Below, piece after piece: positions 6,336-9,431 of a stretch of DNA of 9,431 nt. The DNA comes from Rhizobiaceae bacterium (GTDB taxonomy: Bacteria > Pseudomonadota > Alphaproteobacteria > Rhizobiales > Rhizobiaceae), in assembly GCA_004299545.1 (NCBI GenBank), contig SCRB01000826.1, positions 1 through 9,431 of the forward strand, read 5' to 3'. The notes under the pieces were generated by a model. The model was given only the letters and a program-made list of their open reading frames with translations, was not told the DNA's origin and ran no database searches. The translations under genes were made by a program, and so were the position numbers. How positions within the stretch are numbered: position 1 is the stretch's first letter; each line of letters begins with the position of its first letter.

Positions 6336-7781
6336 CTATTCCATCGGTGCCACAAGCTTGTGGCCGCTGACGTTGATGCCGTCCTGCGGCGTCAGCCGGC
6401 GATAGGCAAGAAGCGCGGTGAGCGTCAACAGCCCCTCGATGACGAAGACGATGCGGAAATCGCTGGCATGGGCGTGCGTCCCCGGCCCGGCAAAAAGGGA
6501 AAGCAGCGCCGAGGCCTGTCCGATGCTGATAGTCACCGCCAGTTGCCATAGGACGTAATAAAGCGCGCTGAAACGGCTGAGCCGCTCGGGAGGCACGTCC
6601 GAATAGGAAAGGTTGCCCGTCGATCCCCATTGCAGCGTCCGGAAACTGCCGAAAACGAAGATATAGCCAGCCATCAGCCACAGCGGCATGTCGGCGCGGA
6701 AAAGCGCGAAACCGGCGATGAGCGCTGCGGCGATCGGTGTGTTCGTGACAAGCACGCGTCGAAACCCGAAGCGATTGAGGATCAATGGCAGGAACGCGCG
6801 CAGCGAAATCGAACCGAAAGCGACGAGGAAGGTGAGGGAGCCGGCGCGGACGGCGCTCATGCCGAAACCGATCTGGAGCAGGAGCGGCAGCAGGAACATG
6901 ATCGAGCCCAGGCCGATCGTATCGAGTCCGCCGCCGGTCAGCATGGCGATGCGGAAGGTCCGGATCGACAGCAGCCTGAAATCGATCAGCGGAAAGCTGG
7001 CGCGCAGGCTGTAGGATACGGCAAGCGCCAGGATGACGGCGGCGCCGGCAAGCTCGCTTGCGATAATCCAGCCGACGGCATCGCCGCTGCCCAGCGCATC
7101 CATGCCGAGCACCAGCAGGATCATGCCGCTCCCGATCAGGAGAAAGCCCGGCAGGTCGAAAGGCAGCCCGGTGGGTTTCGCCGGCTTCGGGAAAAGGCGG
7201 GCGGCGCTGAGGGCCGCGAACAAGGCGATCGGCACGTTGATGAAGAAGATCCAGCGCCATGAAACGTAGGTGGTCAGCGCGCCGCCGACGAGGGGGCCGA
7301 CCATCGGGCCGGTCTGGCTGGCGAGCGTGATGTAGGTGTTGATCTTGAGCGTCCTGTCGCGCGGGAAGCTTTGCAGGATCACGACCTGTCCGAGCGTCCC
7401 CATCAGCCCGCCGCCGAGCCCCTGAAGCGCGCGCGCCCCGATCAGCGCCCAGAAGCTGTCGGCGAAGCCGCAAAGCACCGAACCCAGCGCAAAGACCCCG
7501 ACGGCGATGCAATAGGCGCGGCGTGGCCCGAGCCGATCGGCCGCCCAACTGCTCGCGGGCAGCGCGACGATCAGGCTCATCACATAGGCGGTGAGGACCA
7601 GTCCAAGGTGGCTCGGCGCCTCGCCGAGGCTTTTGCCGATGCCGGGAAGCGCCGTGACGACGACATTCTGGTCGAGGCCGGTCATGAAGTTGCCGCAGGC
7701 GACGGTGACGGGAATCATGAAGCTGGGAGGGGGCGCAGGCTGCCCGATGCCGACGGCCGGACCTGAAACCTCGGAGCTCAT
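6336..7781 (-). CDS. MFS transporter, DHA2 (EmrB/QacA-like) family, 14 predicted TM segments
   Basis: This 481-residue inner-membrane protein shows about 14 hydrophobic segments by eye, the DHA2 topology. Visible motifs are LDQNVVVTALP in TM1 (a variant of the usual LDxTVVNVALP), AADRLGPRRAY in loop 2-3 (motif A), GPMVGPLVGGAL in TM5 (motif C, typical of drug/H+ antiporters) and WRWIFFINVPI before TM6. The family exports drugs or small organic molecules using the proton gradient. The substrate is unknown; the change of the TM1 Thr and Asn may matter. The start at 7781 has GAGG a few bases upstream. It follows soxG by 154 nt on the same strand with no clear terminator between, so it may be cotranscribed with soxBDAG or have its own promoter there. 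Exporting a toxic intermediate of methylamine metabolism is a possible role, unproven. Confidence 0.92.
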   Translation of the reverse strand: MSSEVSGPAVGIGQPAPPPSFMIPVTVACGNFMTGLDQNVVVTALPGIGKSLGEAPSHLGLVLTAYVMSLIVALPASSWAADRLGPRRAYCIAVGVFALGSVLCGFADSFWALIGARALQGLGGGLMGTLGQVVILQSFPRDRTLKINTYITLASQTGPMVGPLVGGALTTYVSWRWIFFINVPIALFAALSAARLFPKPAKPTGLPFDLPGFLLIGSGMILLVLGMDALGSGDAVGWIIASELAGAAVILALAVSYSLRASFPLIDFRLLSIRTFRIAMLTGGGLDTIGLGSIMFLLPLLLQIGFGMSAVRAGSLTFLVAFGSISLRAFLPLILNRFGFRRVLVTNTPIAAALIAGFALFRADMPLWLMAGYIFVFGSFRTLQWGSTGNLSYSDVPPERLSRFSALYYVLWQLAVTISIGQASALLSLFAGPGTHAHASDFRIVFVIEGLLTLTALLAYRRLTPQDGINVSGHKLVAPME

Positions 7782-7935
7782 GATCCTCGTGGGCCCATTC
7801 GTTGCGAACCCGGTTCGGTTTCGGCAGCCGCATCGGTCAATGCCAGCTGAAAGACAGGGAATGCGTGCGCTTCCCGTTATCGATATTCAAGCAGCAGCGA
7901 CGCCGGTCGATGATGCCAGAAAGCGCGCTCCCCCG

Positions 7936-8523
7936 TCACAGGATTTCATAGCCGACATCCTCCGCCCCACGGCAGAGCAATTGCCAGAAGGAGCGTGCGA
8001 AGGAGCGGAACACATAGAGATCGAAGGCCTGCGGCATGGCGCGCTGGATCTGCGTGAAGAAATCGTGGTGGATCGTCGCCTTGCCTGAACCGAGCGGAAA
8101 GGCCGTCTCGGAAAAGTCGATGGCGAAGAATTTCGACAGCACCCATTCGGCTTCCGGTCCGGCGATCCGGATGGCGGTGCGGCCATGCGAAAGATCCACC
8201 ACCGATCCGACATCGACCGGCACTCTTTCCAGAAGCCGCTCCGCCAGTCCTTCCGCCTGGTCGACGAGGAGAAAGCGGCCGGGCGCGATGCCGAAGGCAC
8301 CGGCGCCATTCCTGAATGCACCGCCGCCGGCACCGTCCGGCAGTTCGAGGCCGACAACCTGTGCGATTGCCGCAATGAGCTTCTTTTCGGTGCCATGCCA
8401 TGCTGCTGCCTCGACGATCGAACCCGGCCGCGTTTCGGAAATGGTGACGCCGACGCCGCCTGCGACGTTGCCGTGCGATCCCGGCTTCCAGACCGGGCCC
8501 AGAGGCGACAATTGCTCAGCCAT
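7936..8523 (-). CDS. soxG: Sarcosine oxidase gamma subunit
   Basis: This 195-residue protein is the small subunit of heterotetrameric sarcosine oxidase. The complex oxidises sarcosine with O2 to glycine and H2O2 and passes the methyl carbon to tetrahydrofolate as 5,10-methylene-THF in the cytoplasm. The family pattern is visible: SPLGPVW near the N-terminus, a GcvT-like half-domain with APGRFLLVD in the middle, VVDLSHGRTAIRIAGPEAEW, and the C-terminal DLYVFRSFARSFWQLL block. The gamma subunit is structural and contacts alpha. The start has GGAG 8 nt upstream, inside the end of soxA, and the two genes overlap by 8 nt, the usual soxA-soxG arrangement. Length is within the family range. It is the last sox gene here and is followed by the MFS gene after 154 nt. 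Confidence 0.93.
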   Translation of the reverse strand: MAEQLSPLGPVWKPGSHGNVAGGVGVTISETRPGSIVEAAAWHGTEKKLIAAIAQVVGLELPDGAGGGAFRNGAGAFGIAPGRFLLVDQAEGLAERLLERVPVDVGSVVDLSHGRTAIRIAGPEAEWVLSKFFAIDFSETAFPLGSGKATIHHDFFTQIQRAMPQAFDLYVFRSFARSFWQLLCRGAEDVGYEIL

Positions 8524-9431
8524 ACATGCGGCTCCCGTCGGGATCGAAGAAGATGTGATTGACGATCTCGACCGGGCCGAACCGGCCGCGAAGCGGATCG
8601 GAGATCATGGCGCGCTTGCCGTGGCGGCTCTTGCCGCCTCTCACCAGGGCCAGCCCGATATATTTGCCCAGCGCCGGCGAATAGCAGGCGGCAGTGATGT
8701 GGCCGATCGATTCGCCGAGCTTCTCGGCGCTGCCGTCCTCGACGATGTGCGCGCCGCCGGCCAGCGCACGCCCGTCGAGCGAGACGACACCGACAAGCTG
8801 TATCCGTGTCTCCGCGACGAGGCCTTCACGATCCATCATGGCCGAGCCGATGAACGGTTTTTTCTTCGATAGGAGCCAGCCGAGATGAAGGTCGCGCGCG
8901 GTGGTGCGGCCGTCGATTTCCGCGCCGGTGACGTGCCCCTTCTCGATGCGGAGCGTGCCGAGCGCCTCAAGGCCGTAGGGCACCATGCCGAACGGCTTGC
9001 CGGCCTCGACCAGCGCTTCCCAGACCTGCAATCCGTAGCCCGCGCCGCAATAGACCTCGTAGGCCATCTCGCCGGAGAAGGAGAGGCGGCAGATCATGAC
9101 CGGCACGCCGTCGATCGAGCCACGCACGATGCCCATGAAGGGAAGCGTCTCGTTGTCGACCTTCGTTCCCGTGATGCAGGCGGCGAGCACGTCGCGAGCT
9201 TTCGGCCCTGCGACCGCCGCACCGGCCCACTGGTCGGAGACGGAGGTGACATGCACCTTGAGATCCGGCCAGACGACGTCGAGGAAATATTCGAGATGCT
9301 GCATGACCTTGCCGGCATTGGCGGTGGTCGTCGTCATCAGGAAATCGTACTCGCCGAGCCGCCAGGTCGTGCCGTCATCCATGGCGAGGCCGTCCTCGCG
9401 CAGCATCAGCCCGTAACGCGCCTTGCCGATG
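8516..9431 (-). CDS. soxA: Sarcosine oxidase alpha subunit (C-terminal part, cut by right edge)
   Basis: About 304 residues of the C-terminal GcvT-like domain of the ~1000-residue alpha subunit are present. The frame stays open to the right edge (…GKARYGLMLRED), so the Met at 9406 is internal and not a start. The folate-domain signature DDGTTWRLG, then GEYDFLMTTTT, HVTSVSDQWAGAAVAGPKAR, LSFSGEMAYEVYCGAGYG and PYGLEALGTLRIEKGH, are characteristic of alpha. This domain takes the iminium/formaldehyde carbon from sarcosine oxidation onto tetrahydrofolate. The Asp-rich MDDGTT position keeps an acidic pair near where T-protein has its catalytic Asp. The NAD-binding and other N-terminal parts lie outside. 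The stop overlaps soxG by 8 nt. soxB and soxD are expected further right in the usual soxBDAG order, which this window cannot confirm. Confidence 0.95.
   Translation of the reverse strand, partial: IGKARYGLMLREDGLAMDDGTTWRLGEYDFLMTTTTANAGKVMQHLEYFLDVVWPDLKVHVTSVSDQWAGAAVAGPKARDVLAACITGTKVDNETLPFMGIVRGSIDGVPVMICRLSFSGEMAYEVYCGAGYGLQVWEALVEAGKPFGMVPYGLEALGTLRIEKGHVTGAEIDGRTTARDLHLGWLLSKKKPFIGSAMMDREGLVAETRIQLVGVVSLDGRALAGGAHIVEDGSAEKLGESIGHITAACYSPALGKYIGLALVRGGKSRHGKRAMISDPLRGRFGPVEIVNHIFFDPDGSRMYG

Noticed and set aside
6253..7833. 526-codon minus-strand frame over the MFS gene
   Set aside because: It is a shadow frame with Arg/His-rich sequence and no membrane segments; the MFS frame has 14 clear hydrophobic segments and motifs.
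7857..7875. Short hairpin (GGGAA … TTCCC, 9-nt loop) as a terminator after soxG
   Set aside because: The stem is only 5 bp and no U-rich tract follows on either strand, so termination is not supported.
7591..8088. Plus-strand frame spanning the soxG-MFS gap
   Set aside because: It is antisense to the MFS start and the soxG end, with no ribosome binding site or recognisable domain.
1..9431. CRISPR array, tRNA, riboswitch or mobile element
   Set aside because: No regularly spaced repeats, cloverleaf, transposase or terminal inverted repeats were found; nearly all bases are explained by metabolic genes. A glycine riboswitch was considered because of the pathway, but the only long leader (5432-5593) lacks its paired aptamer look.

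Overview
The window is GC-rich and densely coding. It looks like chromosome or megaplasmid sequence from an alphaproteobacterium of the Rhizobiales (Rhizobium/Sinorhizobium/Shinella/Mesorhizobium type). The grounds are the soxA-soxG order, the compact minus-strand catabolic operons, the GGAG-type ribosome binding sites and the clustered dimethylglycine dehydrogenase-like flavoproteins. No rRNA, tRNA, CRISPR array, insertion sequence or phage gene was seen. The genus is an inference and was not tested.

Region 1 (1-5431, minus strand) is a tightly packed five-gene operon. In transcription order it holds an XRE-cupin regulator (5431-4823), an 816-residue FAD oxidoreductase with a C-terminal aminomethyltransferase (GcvT-like) domain (4794-2344), a HAD-family phosphatase (2344-1664), a class I/II aminotransferase (1654-458) and a second FAD oxidoreductase of the same family that runs off the left edge (461-1). 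The junctions are 28 nt, a 1-nt TGATG overlap, 9 nt and a 4-nt ATGA overlap, so the genes are very likely cotranscribed and partly translationally coupled.

Region 2 (5432-6307) is a divergent intergenic region followed by a plus-strand nitroreductase. The intergenic stretch carries an 18-bp inverted repeat, an AT-rich repeated palindrome at the regulator's ribosome binding site, and a possible promoter for the nitroreductase.

Region 3 (6336-9431, minus strand) holds a 14-TM DHA2-type MFS transporter. Upstream of it in transcription order is the end of a heterotetrameric sarcosine oxidase operon: soxG, and the C-terminal third of soxA, which is cut by the right edge. soxB and soxD would be expected beyond the right edge.

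Together the genes suggest breakdown of N-methylated amino compounds. DMGDH-like flavoenzymes remove N-methyl (or related N-alkyl) groups onto tetrahydrofolate, and sarcosine oxidase takes sarcosine to glycine with the same one-carbon acceptor. The AruH-like aminotransferase and the phosphatase may process the remaining carbon skeleton. The two DMGDH-like paralogues bracketing a phosphatase and an aminotransferase, under an XRE-cupin regulator whose usual cupin metal ligands are missing, form the least explained part of the window. The substrate cannot be read from sequence alone.
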